In this document: positions 22,343 through 31,295 of the stretch, piece by piece
Position numbering within the stretch: the first letter of the stretch is position 1
Layout of the letters: each line of letters opens with the position of its first letter
Assembly (NCBI GenBank): GCA_947089145.1
Contig: CAMUJH010000047.1
Coordinates: 1-33,707, forward strand
Length of the DNA: 33,707 nt
Source of the DNA: an uncultured Hungatella sp.
Lineage (GTDB): Bacteria; Bacillota; Clostridia; Lachnospirales; Lachnospiraceae
Reading direction: 5' to 3'
Notes under the pieces: model-generated
Database searches by the model: none
Told to the model about the DNA's origin: nothing
Seen by the model: the letters and a program-made list of their open reading frames with translations, nothing else
Position numbers and translations under genes: made by a program

Positions 22343-25141
22343 ATGACTGTAAAAAAGGTACATTTAATACTGTTTATGGGACAGAGCAATATGGCCGGAA
22401 GAGGCGATGAAAAAGAGGCTCCCGACGTGCCGGAAGGAATGGGGTTTGAATTCCGCCCTGTCACTGCTCCGGATCGCCTGTATCCTCTGAAGGAACCGTT
22501 TGGAAAAGATGAAAATGATATTTTGGGCGTGTATGAGCCTGGGATGAAGACAGGGTCCATGGTATCGGCATTTGTAAATGCCTATGTGGAAGAGACAAAA
22601 ACCCCGGTAGTCGGGGTATCCTGCTCAAAGGGCGGATCTGCCATAGACCAGTGGCTCCCGGGGACTCCATATTATGAGGACGCGGTCCGCCGAATGAAGA
22701 GGTGCGAAGCCTGGCTGCTGGCTCAGGGCATTGAGATAGAACGCCGTCTGATGGCGTGGTGCCAGGGGTGCACAGACGGGGATCTTCACACGGATTCGGA
22801 AGTATACCGGCAGCATACAGCCTGCATGCTCCACGCTTTTATGAAAGAATGCGGCGTAGAGACATGTTTTCTGATTCAGATCGGGAATCACAGGGATGAC
22901 CCGCAGCTTTATGTTCCAATTCAGGAAGCGCAGCAGAAGCTGGCGGATGAGGAAGAACACATTATTCTTGTCAGCCGCCAGTTTGCAGACTTTGCCCGCC
23001 TGGGGCTGATGAAAGATGAATTTCACTATTGCCAGAAGGGCTATAATCTGGTGGGGGAAGAGGCCGGGAGAACTGCGGGGCAGTATATTGCGGCAGAAAC
23101 GAACCAGGCGGGGAAGAATACTTTTATACTGACAAGGAACGTTGTGGTGGAGACAGCCCCAGAGATTGCTAATGAGCCTGTAAAGCGTGCGGTATCACGT
23201 TTTTACCGGGATCTTTCTATGGTGCTGGAGCCGCCGGACAAAGAGGAAGGCAGGGCGGGAAACATATACTTGAGGAAAGGATGTTTTCCAGCAGAAGAAT
23301 TTCATATCTCTGTCAAAAACAGCAAGGACATGGAGATCGCTGCTTCAGAAGAACTGGGATTTATTTACGGGCTTCTCTATATCAGCGAACATTGCCTGGG
23401 AATTCTTCCGTTCTGGTTCTGGAATGACCAGAAGTTTGAAAAAAAGAGGCAGATTGCCATCCCGTTTACCAGGTATGATTCAGAGAAAAGGCCGGTAGCC
23501 TATAGAGGGTGGTTTATTAATGACGAAGTTTTGATCAGCAGATGGAAAGCGGGAAAAAGTGAGGAGTACCCATGGGAAATGGCATTGGAAGCGCTGCTGC
23601 GCTGCGGCGGCAACACGGTAATTCCGGGAACAGACAGCAATTCAAAAAAATATGCAGGATTGGCAGGGAATATGGGGCTGTGGGTTACCCAGCACCATGC
23701 GGAGCCTTTGGGAGCAGAAATGTTTCTGCGGGCTTACCCGGACAAAGAACCTTCGTTCAAAAAGTATCCCCATCTGTTTCGGGAGCTGTGGGTGGAAGGA
23801 ATCAAAAGGCAGATGAACCATAAAATCATCTGGAATCTTGGCTTCCGGGGGCAGGGGGATACTCCCTTTTGGGAGAATGATCCTCAGTATGACACGCCTG
23901 AGAAGAGAGGGCGCCTAATCAGCAGTATTATGAAAGAACAGTATGATCTTGTACGTCAATATGTTTTCGACCCTGTTTTTAGCGCTAATTTGTATGGGGA
24001 AACCATGGAGCTATATCAGCAGGGGCTGATTAGTCTTCCTGAGGACGTGATCATGATCTGGGCTGACAACGGGTACGGGAAAATGGTGTCCAGAAGGCAG
24101 GGCAATCACAACCCCCGCATCCCGGCACTTCCGGACCCTGGGCTAAAAGGCAGAAGGCATGGCGTTTACTACCATGTATCATTCTACGATCTTCAGGCTG
24201 CCAATGTCCTGACCATGATGCCAAATTCCATGGATTTTGTGAAAAAAGAACTGACCTCCGGGTATGACCGAGGCATTACCGCACTGTGGCTTGTGAACTG
24301 TTCCAATGTCAAGCCTCATGTTTATCCGCTTGACTTTGCTGCGGCTTTGTGGAACCGTCTGGACACGGAACCAGAGGAACATCTGGAACAGTACGTGTGT
24401 AACTATTATGGGAATGGTTTTTTGGGAGAGATGAAGGAGTGCTTTAAGGAATATTTTAGGGCTGTTCTCCCCTATGGTGAGAGGGAAGACGAACATGCAG
24501 GCGAGCAGTTTTACAATTATGTAACCAGAATCCTTGCCCATCACTGGATAAAAGACGGAGGGAAGGCAGCGTGTGAGGAACTGAAATGGTGCAGGCCTGC
24601 TGGAACCTTTTCTGAGCAGGTTACATGGTTCGCATTAAAATGCGAAACCGCATATCCGGGATTTGAAAGGCTCCTTGACCGGTGTGCAAGCCTGGCCAGG
24701 GAGCTTAAGGAGGACGGCAGCAGGCTGTGGAAGGACTCTCTGCTTCTTCAAGTAAAGCTCCACGCCTGCTGCCTGGAAGGAGTGCAGCATTTTGGAAAGG
24801 CATACTCTGCATATGAAAACAGCGATTATTTCATGGCCTTTTATGAGGCAGGCCGGGCGGCAGACTGTTTTGATCGGGGCCAGGCAGCCATGGAGGAGTG
24901 CTGTCACGGCAAATGGACAGGCTTTTATGACAATGACTGCCAGACAGATATAAAGGAGACTGCCTACCTTCTCAGGCTGCTGATGGGATATATACGGAAT
25001 CTGGGAGACGGGCCATACTTTTATCAGTGGCAGAGGAGGGTCATTTATCCAGAAAAGGACAGAAAGATCATGCTGCTTTTAAACTATGAGAATCATTTGA
25101 CAGACGAAGAACTGTATCGGGCGATGAGGGAAAAAGAATGA
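22343..25141 (+). CDS. SASA-type acetylesterase / GH115 alpha-glucuronidase fusion
   Basis: A 932-residue two-domain enzyme. Residues 5-250 are a SASA/CE6-like SGNH esterase, with Ser15 in LFMGQSNMAGRG, a GVSCSKGGSAIDQW block, and Asp-x-x-His in KDEFHYCQKGYN. From about 265 to 790 the sequence follows glycoside hydrolase family 115: PVAYRGWFINDE, WVTQHHAEPLGAEMF, YYHVSFYDL, and LWLVNCSNVKPHVYP. A helical end follows. GH115 members remove (methyl)glucuronate from xylan side chains. The usual acidic residue after NVxDxKP is not seen, so GH115 catalysis is uncertain. No signal peptide: it would act on imported oligosaccharides. GGGGAGGGAA precedes the ATG. It overlaps the kinase gene by ATGA. 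Confidence 0.82.
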   Translation: MTVKKVHLILFMGQSNMAGRGDEKEAPDVPEGMGFEFRPVTAPDRLYPLKEPFGKDENDILGVYEPGMKTGSMVSAFVNAYVEETKTPVVGVSCSKGGSAIDQWLPGTPYYEDAVRRMKRCEAWLLAQGIEIERRLMAWCQGCTDGDLHTDSEVYRQHTACMLHAFMKECGVETCFLIQIGNHRDDPQLYVPIQEAQQKLADEEEHIILVSRQFADFARLGLMKDEFHYCQKGYNLVGEEAGRTAGQYIAAETNQAGKNTFILTRNVVVETAPEIANEPVKRAVSRFYRDLSMVLEPPDKEEGRAGNIYLRKGCFPAEEFHISVKNSKDMEIAASEELGFIYGLLYISEHCLGILPFWFWNDQKFEKKRQIAIPFTRYDSEKRPVAYRGWFINDEVLISRWKAGKSEEYPWEMALEALLRCGGNTVIPGTDSNSKKYAGLAGNMGLWVTQHHAEPLGAEMFLRAYPDKEPSFKKYPHLFRELWVEGIKRQMNHKIIWNLGFRGQGDTPFWENDPQYDTPEKRGRLISSIMKEQYDLVRQYVFDPVFSANLYGETMELYQQGLISLPEDVIMIWADNGYGKMVSRRQGNHNPRIPALPDPGLKGRRHGVYYHVSFYDLQAANVLTMMPNSMDFVKKELTSGYDRGITALWLVNCSNVKPHVYPLDFAAALWNRLDTEPEEHLEQYVCNYYGNGFLGEMKECFKEYFRAVLPYGEREDEHAGEQFYNYVTRILAHHWIKDGGKAACEELKWCRPAGTFSEQVTWFALKCETAYPGFERLLDRCASLARELKEDGSRLWKDSLLLQVKLHACCLEGVQHFGKAYSAYENSDYFMAFYEAGRAADCFDRGQAAMEECCHGKWTGFYDNDCQTDIKETAYLLRLLMGYIRNLGDGPYFYQWQRRVIYPEKDRKIMLLLNYENHLTDEELYRAMREKE

Positions 25142-26901
25142 TCGGCCAAAAATACCGGGATTTAAAGTTAGCCGAAAAAATGATCATTGTGTATATTCTG
25201 ATGCTGGGAATCTGCCTTTTTATCAGCATCACGGCGCTGCAGGTCAGTTTTAATATCTATGACGGAAAATTATATGAGAAATCTCTGACAGAGCTGGATT
25301 TTTTCACCAAGGAGGTCAACAGAAGCTTAGACGAGGTGGAGAGGATTTCCTACAACATAGCCCTGGACTTGAAAATCCAGGAGCAGCTATCCAAGATGAA
25401 GCATATGGATCATGATTTGGCGGATTATGCATATGAGGTATATCGGCTTCGGCTGCTGTTTGACAACCAGCTTACGAATTCCAGCATGATTTCCAATATG
25501 GCCTATACAGACGGGGAGAAAACCCAGTTCGTGGTGGGGATTGCCACGGGAACCATAGATGGGGAGATGTACGATTCTGTGATGGACAGAATCCATGAGG
25601 CCAAGGGGGCCTATGTGGTGCAGCAGCCTACAGCCGAGTATCCCTATCTGCTGTCAGGCAGAGATATCCGAAAGTATATTGATGTAAGTCTGGAGTACCT
25701 GGGAAGCCTTCTGATTACCTGCGATGTATCCAGCATGATTGAGAGAAATATGAATGATCTGGAGGCGGCAGGCTTTGGCCTATGCGTGTTCTCGGAGGAG
25801 GGCGTGATTTATGAAAACCAGGAGCGCATGATGGAGCGCCTGCCAGAGCTGGAAGGAGACAGCGGATATCAGATTGTCAAGGAACAGGGACAGAGATACT
25901 TTGTCTGTCATTTAAAATCTGCAAAAACAGGGTGGATGTATGTCAATGTATTTCCTTATTCGGAAATCTACGGGCAGAACCAGAACCTGCGGTATATGAT
26001 GGTGGGAGGATTCCTTGTGCTGTTTCTTGCGTCCGCTTTGGTCTTAAAAAAGCTGGCCCATATGATCGTAAAGCCTTTGGAGCATCTGACGGAGAGCATG
26101 CAGATCGTGGAAACCGGGGATTTTGACAGGGCGAGAGAGTTTCTGGGAACCAGTATGCAGAAGGATGAGATTGGCCTTATGACCAGGGAATTCAGAGTCA
26201 CCCTTGATAAGATAGACAACCTGATCCATGAGAACTATGAAAAACAGCTTCTGGTGAAGGACACAAAGTATAAAATGCTTCAGGCCCAGATTAATCCCCA
26301 CTTTCTTTACAACACATTAAACAGCATCAACTGGATGATCCGGGCCAACAAGAATCATGAGGCTGCGGAAATGACGGTGGCCCTGGGAACCATCCTGCGG
26401 TCAGCCCTGAACAAACAGCAGTATGTGGCCATTGAGGAGGAGCTGGACAGCCTGAGAAAGTATATGACGATTCAGGAATACCGGTACAGAAAGCGTGTCA
26501 CGTTTTCTGTGGAATGCAAGGTCTGCGGCAGATATCTGATTCCCCATATGACGCTGCAGCCCCTTGTGGAAAATTCCATCTATCATGGAGTTGAAAAGAT
26601 GCTTACGCCCTGCGCCATCTCCGTTTCCATCAAGGAGGAAGGGGAGCGGATACAGGTCATGGTGTCTGATAACGGCCCCGGCATGACGGAGGATGAACTG
26701 GAGTCGGTCCGCTCCTTTACTGCCAGGTCAAAGGGCCACGGCATTGGCCTGAAAAATATTTATGAGCGGCTGAAAATGGCATTTGAACAGGATGCGGATT
26801 TTAAGATATGCAGCGCCCAGGGGCAGGGCACGGCGGTAACCATCACGATTCCCAAAAAGGAGGTGATTGAAAACAATGATCCGAGTATTGCTGGTAGATG
26901 A
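25138..26901 (+). CDS. YesM-type sensor histidine kinase
   Basis: A 587-residue membrane kinase. TM1 spans about residues 15-36. An extracellular sensor region of about 245 residues follows, then TM2 at about 284-302 and a HAMP segment to about 360. Next comes the His_kinase domain with His388 in QAQINPHFLYNTLNS, the N-box LQPLVENSIYHGVEK, and the G-boxes SDNGPGMTEDE and GHGIGLKNIYERL. This architecture is that of YesM-type kinases, which detect sugars or binding proteins outside the cell. It is translationally coupled to the upstream esterase/GH115 gene and overlaps its response regulator gene. Confidence 0.95.
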   Translation: MIGQKYRDLKLAEKMIIVYILMLGICLFISITALQVSFNIYDGKLYEKSLTELDFFTKEVNRSLDEVERISYNIALDLKIQEQLSKMKHMDHDLADYAYEVYRLRLLFDNQLTNSSMISNMAYTDGEKTQFVVGIATGTIDGEMYDSVMDRIHEAKGAYVVQQPTAEYPYLLSGRDIRKYIDVSLEYLGSLLITCDVSSMIERNMNDLEAAGFGLCVFSEEGVIYENQERMMERLPELEGDSGYQIVKEQGQRYFVCHLKSAKTGWMYVNVFPYSEIYGQNQNLRYMMVGGFLVLFLASALVLKKLAHMIVKPLEHLTESMQIVETGDFDRAREFLGTSMQKDEIGLMTREFRVTLDKIDNLIHENYEKQLLVKDTKYKMLQAQINPHFLYNTLNSINWMIRANKNHEAAEMTVALGTILRSALNKQQYVAIEEELDSLRKYMTIQEYRYRKRVTFSVECKVCGRYLIPHMTLQPLVENSIYHGVEKMLTPCAISVSIKEEGERIQVMVSDNGPGMTEDELESVRSFTARSKGHGIGLKNIYERLKMAFEQDADFKICSAQGQGTAVTITIPKKEVIENNDPSIAGR

Positions 26902-28399
26902 TGAGGATATTGAGAGGGAGGCCATGGCGGAGATCATTCCGTGGAAGAAACTTGGCATGGAGCTGGTGGACATGGCATGGAATGGGATTGAGGGCCTGGA
27001 AAAAATACGGGTAAGCGAACCGGATATTGTGATCACGGATATCAAGATGCCTGTCATGGACGGAATCCAGCTGATAGAGAAGACCAGAGAATCGTACCCG
27101 GATCTTCTGTTTGTGGTTCTTTCCGGCTACGGGGAATATGAATATACCAGCAGGGCCATGGAGCTTGGAATCCGGCACTACATCTTAAAACCCTGTGATG
27201 AGGAAAAAATTGTGGAAGTGCTCCAGGGGGTGAAGGGGGAACTGGAGGAGCAGAGGGATAGGAGAAAGGCGGAGCTTGAGTACCGCAGCACTTATAACCG
27301 TATGCTTCCCCGCGTAAAAGAACAGATTCTGGGAATTCTCATTACAAAAAAGCAGGTGTCAGGGTCTGATAGGGTTCTTCTGGAAAAGTTCATGGAGGAT
27401 GTAAGAAACTCTTTTGTGCTGCTGGGAATCCAGTCGCCCCAGGAGCTGGAGCAGCTGGACAGGTTTGTGCTGACAAACATTTTAACAGAGCTTTTGGGGG
27501 CTGAGAATATCTATATGGATACTTCCACTAAAAATGAGATGATTTATCTGATTTCGGAAGAGATGGCAGAGAATCTTCAGCCTTTGGTCTTAAAAGTCCA
27601 CAAAGAGTACAGGAAATATAAGGAGGCCAGGCTCCGCTTTGCCGTCAGCAGAGCCGGGGGCATTGAGGAGGCCAGCCGCCTCTATGAACAGCTTCAGGAG
27701 TTGTTCTTTTTGGGCGATTCGGAAGGCAGCATGGAGTTTATCAGCTTTGAAATTTTAGACAGGCCAAAGGAAGGCTTTACCGTAATGCCGGACCCTGACA
27801 GGATTCGATCTGCCAGGAATTACGGGGATGTTTTATTTGAAATATATGTTTCTAAGGTAGCCATGGAGATACGGGGGTTTTCGCAAAAGCGGACCCGGGA
27901 TTCTTTTCGGTTCTTTTTGAATATGTTCTGCGGCAAAGAAGACTGTCAGTGGAACGATGAGGATGCCTGGGAAGTCCTGAAAACGGTAGTCGAAGAGTGC
28001 GCCCTTTTTGTGGGGGCGTCTCTGCCGGATACAAAGGATGGAAGCCGTCTGAAGCATATTCTGTACAGCATCTATCAAAATATTAAAAATCCGGACTTAA
28101 GCCTGCAGTATCTGGCAAAAGAAGTGCTCTTTATGAACAAAGATTACTTTGGACGTTTCTTTTACCGGTGTACCAATGAGAAATATTCCGCCTTTCTGCT
28201 GCGCGTCCGCATGGAGCTGGCAAAGCGCCTGATGGCGCTGGAGCCGGACATCCGGATATCTGAGTTAGCCCAGCAGATCGGCTATCCTGCCGACGGGCAA
28301 TACTTTGCAAAGGTATTTAAAAAGTATACGGGATTGGCGCCGTCGGAATATCGAAGGATGGAAGCCAACGGGGAAAGTCGGAATTTTTCAGACAGATAA
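26876..28399 (+). CDS. YesN-type response regulator with AraC output domain
   Basis: A 507-residue regulator. The receiver domain spans 1-125, with DDED for the acidic pocket, the phosphoacceptor Asp55 in VITDIKMPVMDG, and KP in YILKPCDEE. A linker of about 270 residues follows. The C-terminal AraC double helix-turn-helix occupies about residues 400-500 (LSLQYLAKEVLFMNKDYFGR; ISELAQQIGYPADGQYFAKV, then the KYTGLAPSEYRR end). ATG 26876 follows a 10-base ribosome site AAGGAGGTGA, and the gene overlaps the kinase by 26 bp. It would activate this locus, plausibly through the direct repeats upstream of the binding-protein gene. Confidence 0.95.
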   Translation: MIRVLLVDDEDIEREAMAEIIPWKKLGMELVDMAWNGIEGLEKIRVSEPDIVITDIKMPVMDGIQLIEKTRESYPDLLFVVLSGYGEYEYTSRAMELGIRHYILKPCDEEKIVEVLQGVKGELEEQRDRRKAELEYRSTYNRMLPRVKEQILGILITKKQVSGSDRVLLEKFMEDVRNSFVLLGIQSPQELEQLDRFVLTNILTELLGAENIYMDTSTKNEMIYLISEEMAENLQPLVLKVHKEYRKYKEARLRFAVSRAGGIEEASRLYEQLQELFFLGDSEGSMEFISFEILDRPKEGFTVMPDPDRIRSARNYGDVLFEIYVSKVAMEIRGFSQKRTRDSFRFFLNMFCGKEDCQWNDEDAWEVLKTVVEECALFVGASLPDTKDGSRLKHILYSIYQNIKNPDLSLQYLAKEVLFMNKDYFGRFFYRCTNEKYSAFLLRVRMELAKRLMALEPDIRISELAQQIGYPADGQYFAKVFKKYTGLAPSEYRRMEANGESRNFSDR

Positions 28400-28412
28400 T
28401 CTGGAGATTCCA

Positions 28413-28441
28413 TTCAGAACCATATGGGAAAACGATATAAT
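28413..28441 (+). promoter_or_regulatory. candidate promoter of the permease genes
   Basis: TTCAGA (28413-28418) and TATAAT (28436-28441) with a 17-bp spacer in the 90-bp gap before the first permease. A 9-bp direct repeat TCAGAACCA occurs at 28414-28422 and 28449-28457, the first copy over the -35 and the second past the start site. Confidence 0.55.
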
Positions 28442-28489
28442 AAGCCCATCAGAACCAAATAAAAATTTGATAGGAGGATGGTGCTTATT

Positions 28490-29401
28490 ATGAAGAGTAA
28501 AAAGAAACGGGCTGTCATCAAGCCGGCTGACAATGTGGTAGCCTACCTGCTTATGGCGCCCTGGCTTGTGGGGTTTATTGGGATGTGGCTGATTCCTGCG
28601 GTCATATCCATTTATTATTCCTTTACGGATTTTAATTTGCTGAATACCCCAAAGATCATCGGATTAGCCAACTATATCCGCGCGTTTACCCAGGATAAAA
28701 CATTTGTCCAGGCTCTTAAGGTGACATTTTCATACGTCCTGATTCTTGTGCCCTTAAGGCTTGCGTTTGCTCTGTTTGTGGCCATGCTTTTAAATAAGAA
28801 GCATATGTGCCTTGGCCTTTACAGAACGCTGTATTACGTCCCTTCCATTATCGGGGGCAGCATTGCGGTTTCTGTTGTGTGGAAACAGATTTTCGGCAAC
28901 AAAGGCGTGTTTATGACCCTGCTGTCCGTGTTTGGAATTAATCAGGCCACCTCGCTTTTGGGAAACCCGAAAACAGCGTTAAGCGTCATCATTTTAATGG
29001 GGGTATGGCAGTTTGGTTCCTCCATGCTGATCTTTTTATCCGCGCTGAAGCAGATTCCATACAGCCTTTATGAATCGGCTATGGTAGACGGGGCAAGGCC
29101 TTCCTACACCTTTTTCAGAATCACCCTTCCCATGCTGACGCCCACCATTTTTTTCAATCTGATTCTGCAGATTATCAACGGCTTCCGGGTGTTTACGGAG
29201 AGCTATGTAATCACGGACGGAGGCCCGTTAGACAGCACGCTGTCTTATGTCCTTTATTTATACCGCAGGGCCTTTACTTATTTTGACATGGGTTACAGCT
29301 GTGCCCTGGCGTGGATTTTGGTTGCCATTATTGCGGTTTTTACCGTAATCATATTCAAGACACAGAAGAATTGGGTATATTACGAGTCTGAGGAGGGTTG
29401 A
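28490..29401 (+). CDS. CUT1 ABC sugar permease, MalF/LacF type
   Basis: A 303-residue permease with six membrane segments. The N-terminal NVVAYLLMAPWLVGFIGMW is the typical start. The EAA loop reads YESAMVDGARPSYTFFRITL, the contact site for the ATPase. ESYVITDGGPLDSTLSY is the conserved region before the last helices. ATG 28490 is preferred, but AGGAGG at 28472-28477 is 12 nt away; GTG 28481 and ATG 28478 are in frame and sit too close to that site. Heterodimer partner of the next gene. No ATP-binding subunit is encoded in the window. Confidence 0.93.
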   Translation: MKSKKKRAVIKPADNVVAYLLMAPWLVGFIGMWLIPAVISIYYSFTDFNLLNTPKIIGLANYIRAFTQDKTFVQALKVTFSYVLILVPLRLAFALFVAMLLNKKHMCLGLYRTLYYVPSIIGGSIAVSVVWKQIFGNKGVFMTLLSVFGINQATSLLGNPKTALSVIILMGVWQFGSSMLIFLSALKQIPYSLYESAMVDGARPSYTFFRITLPMLTPTIFFNLILQIINGFRVFTESYVITDGGPLDSTLSYVLYLYRRAFTYFDMGYSCALAWILVAIIAVFTVIIFKTQKNWVYYESEEG

Positions 29402-29403
29402 AA

Positions 29404-30255
29404 ATGGGAATGCATAAAAAAAGAAGAATCAATGCGGTTTTGTTTCACCTGGGAGCGTGCGTGCTTGGCTTTTTCATGATCTATCCTCTGCTTTGGCTTG
29501 CGGCCAGCTCGTTTAAGAGCAATGATACCATGTTTCTGGACACGTATTCCCTGATTCCCAAAGTATGGGATGTGGTTACCAATTACAGCAGCGGATTTGC
29601 GGGAATCAGCGGCGTAAAATTTGTGACGTTTTTTGCCAATTCCCTGATGGTGACAGTCATCGGCACCGTGGGATGCGTGCTCACATCCCTTCTTGCCGCC
29701 TATGCCCTTTCCAGAATCAAATTTAAGTTTTCCGGCTTCTGGTTTGGCTGCGTGATGATGACCATGATGATTCCTCCCCAGGTCATGGTGGTTCCCCAAT
29801 ATATTATCTTGAAGAAGATAAATCTGATTGATACGAGAACAGCCCTTGTCCTTCCCTGGATATTCGGAGGCGCATTTTTTATCTTCCTGATGGTTCAGTT
29901 TTTCCGGGGAATCCCCAGGGAGTTGGATGAGGCTGCGGAGATCGACGGCTGCGGAAAAATTAAGACCTTATTTTTGATTCTTGTTCCGGTGGTAAAGCCT
30001 GCTATTATTACGTCCTCTATCTTTTCGTTTTACTGGATATGGCAGGATTTCTTCCAGCCGCTGATCTTTATGAACAGCGTAGACCGCTTTACCATCCCCC
30101 TTGCGCTGAACATGTATCTGGACCCTAACTCTTACAATAACTACGGCGGCCTGTTTGCAATGTCGGTTATTTCACTGCTGCCGGTTATCATCTTCTTTAT
30201 TATCTTCCAGCGGTATCTGGTTGACGGGATCGCTATGGACGGAATTAAGGGTTAA
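29404..30255 (+). CDS. CUT1 ABC sugar permease, MalG/LacG type
   Basis: A 283-residue permease with six membrane segments. The EAA loop is ELDEAAEIDGCGKIKTLFLI, and the C-terminus RYLVDGIAMDGIKG is the conserved MalG-type ending that docks on the ATPase. ATG 29404 is 7 nt after AGGAGGG, just past the stop of the preceding permease. The last 84 bp are shared, on the opposite strand, with the end of the convergent AraC gene. Confidence 0.95.
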   Translation: MGMHKKRRINAVLFHLGACVLGFFMIYPLLWLAASSFKSNDTMFLDTYSLIPKVWDVVTNYSSGFAGISGVKFVTFFANSLMVTVIGTVGCVLTSLLAAYALSRIKFKFSGFWFGCVMMTMMIPPQVMVVPQYIILKKINLIDTRTALVLPWIFGGAFFIFLMVQFFRGIPRELDEAAEIDGCGKIKTLFLILVPVVKPAIITSSIFSFYWIWQDFFQPLIFMNSVDRFTIPLALNMYLDPNSYNNYGGLFAMSVISLLPVIIFFIIFQRYLVDGIAMDGIKG

Positions 30256-31143
30256 ATGCTTCCGATACTGCAAAGGCGTTGTGTGCATATATTTCCGGAA
30301 CACTTCAATAAAATAACTGGAGCTGCCAAACCCGACGCTGTATGCGATCTCGCTGATTGACCCATCCGTGCTGCGAAGCAGCTGGGCCCCTTTTGACAGG
30401 CGAAACATCTGGACATAGGAAAAGATGGTTTCGCCTGTCATTTTTTTGAAAAAGCGGCAGCACTCACTGGCAGACAAAGCGGCCTGTGCAGCCACGTCTG
30501 CAATCGTGAAAGATTCCCCATGATGGACATTGATATAATCCAGAATTGTCTGAAGCCTTTGGTTTTCCAGTGAGTTCCGGGCAGAAAGCTTGTCAACCTG
30601 GACGGAATGGTTTCGGATCAGCTTCAGCCAGATTTCTCCTAAAAGCAAGGCACATTCATACTCATATGCGAAAGGCTGCTTATCAGTAAGCTGACAGATG
30701 TTTTGGACACTTTCCAGTATACGGTGCTGCCAAGGTTCTTGTTCATCCATAAGAATTGCGGAAAAAGCAGGAAGATCCCTATATGGCAGAACATAATTCT
30801 GCTGAAAGATGCTGCCATCGAAAAAGCAAAGCAGCTTGGGATGAAAATTCAGGCAGAGATAGGAACTGTCAGGATTGCCTGTCGGTTTGGCAGTATGGAG
30901 AAAGCCGCTGTTTATGAAAATTCCCTGCCCCTTTTGCAGCAGGAAGCGGCGCTGGCTGACAATGAATTCAATAGAACCGAATGTGACGACGCATAACTGC
31001 ATTTCCTTGTGCCAATGCCAGTTGGTAAAGCCAAGGACATTGCGGCTCATAACGGAATGATAAACTGCTACAGGAAAGTCAAATGTTCCGTGAAGCGTTG
31101 TTTCTCTGCTGCTGTGGTCAATGGGTATATCGTAAACCTGCAT
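30172..31143 (-). CDS. AraC family transcriptional regulator
   Basis: A 323-residue regulator. The cupin sensor covers about residues 20-155, with HWHKEMQLCVVTFGSIEF and FLLQKGQGIFINSGFLHTAK. The double helix-turn-helix lies at about 215-300, with FTIADVAAQAALSASECCRF and SISEIAYSVGFGSSSYFIEV then RKYMHTTPLQYRKH. About 25 charged residues follow that are not part of the family and are encoded opposite the permease end. ATG 31143 is preferred over TTG 31152, because GAGG is 10 nt upstream. It is divergent from ygeY-dpaL and is the probable regulator of that pair. Confidence 0.92.
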   Translation of the reverse strand: MQVYDIPIDHSSRETTLHGTFDFPVAVYHSVMSRNVLGFTNWHWHKEMQLCVVTFGSIEFIVSQRRFLLQKGQGIFINSGFLHTAKPTGNPDSSYLCLNFHPKLLCFFDGSIFQQNYVLPYRDLPAFSAILMDEQEPWQHRILESVQNICQLTDKQPFAYEYECALLLGEIWLKLIRNHSVQVDKLSARNSLENQRLQTILDYINVHHGESFTIADVAAQAALSASECCRFFKKMTGETIFSYVQMFRLSKGAQLLRSTDGSISEIAYSVGFGSSSYFIEVFRKYMHTTPLQYRKHLTLNSVHSDPVNQIPLEDNKEDDNRQQ

Positions 31144-31182
31144 TATTTGCAATACCTCAATATTGTTATATTTTTAGATTAT

Positions 31183-31211
31183 ATTATGATATACATAGTA
31201 AAAAAAGTCAA
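31183..31211 (-). promoter_or_regulatory. candidate promoter of the AraC gene
   Basis: On the minus strand TTGACT (31206-31211) and CATAAT (31183-31188) are 17 bp apart, giving a start site about 35 nt before the AraC start codon. The facing promoter for ygeY is less clear: TATAAT at 31212-31217 lacks a good -35. Confidence 0.5.
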
Positions 31212-31234
31212 TATAATGATAGATAAGGTCAGAT

Positions 31235-31250
31235 GACGGAAACGTTTGTC
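31235..31250. promoter_or_regulatory. AAACGTTT-centred palindrome upstream of ygeY
   Basis: GACGGAAACGTTTGTC contains a perfect 8-bp AAACGTTT core with GAC/GTC flanks. A CG-centred core is typical of LacI-family or CcpA (cre) operators. Match to the full cre consensus is only partial. It sits between the ygeY -10-like sequence and the start codon, so a bound repressor would act as a roadblock. Confidence 0.35.
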
Positions 31251-31295
31251 GTGGCTGGAGTGCTGGAAAAATAAGTGATGGCGGAGGAATTTATG

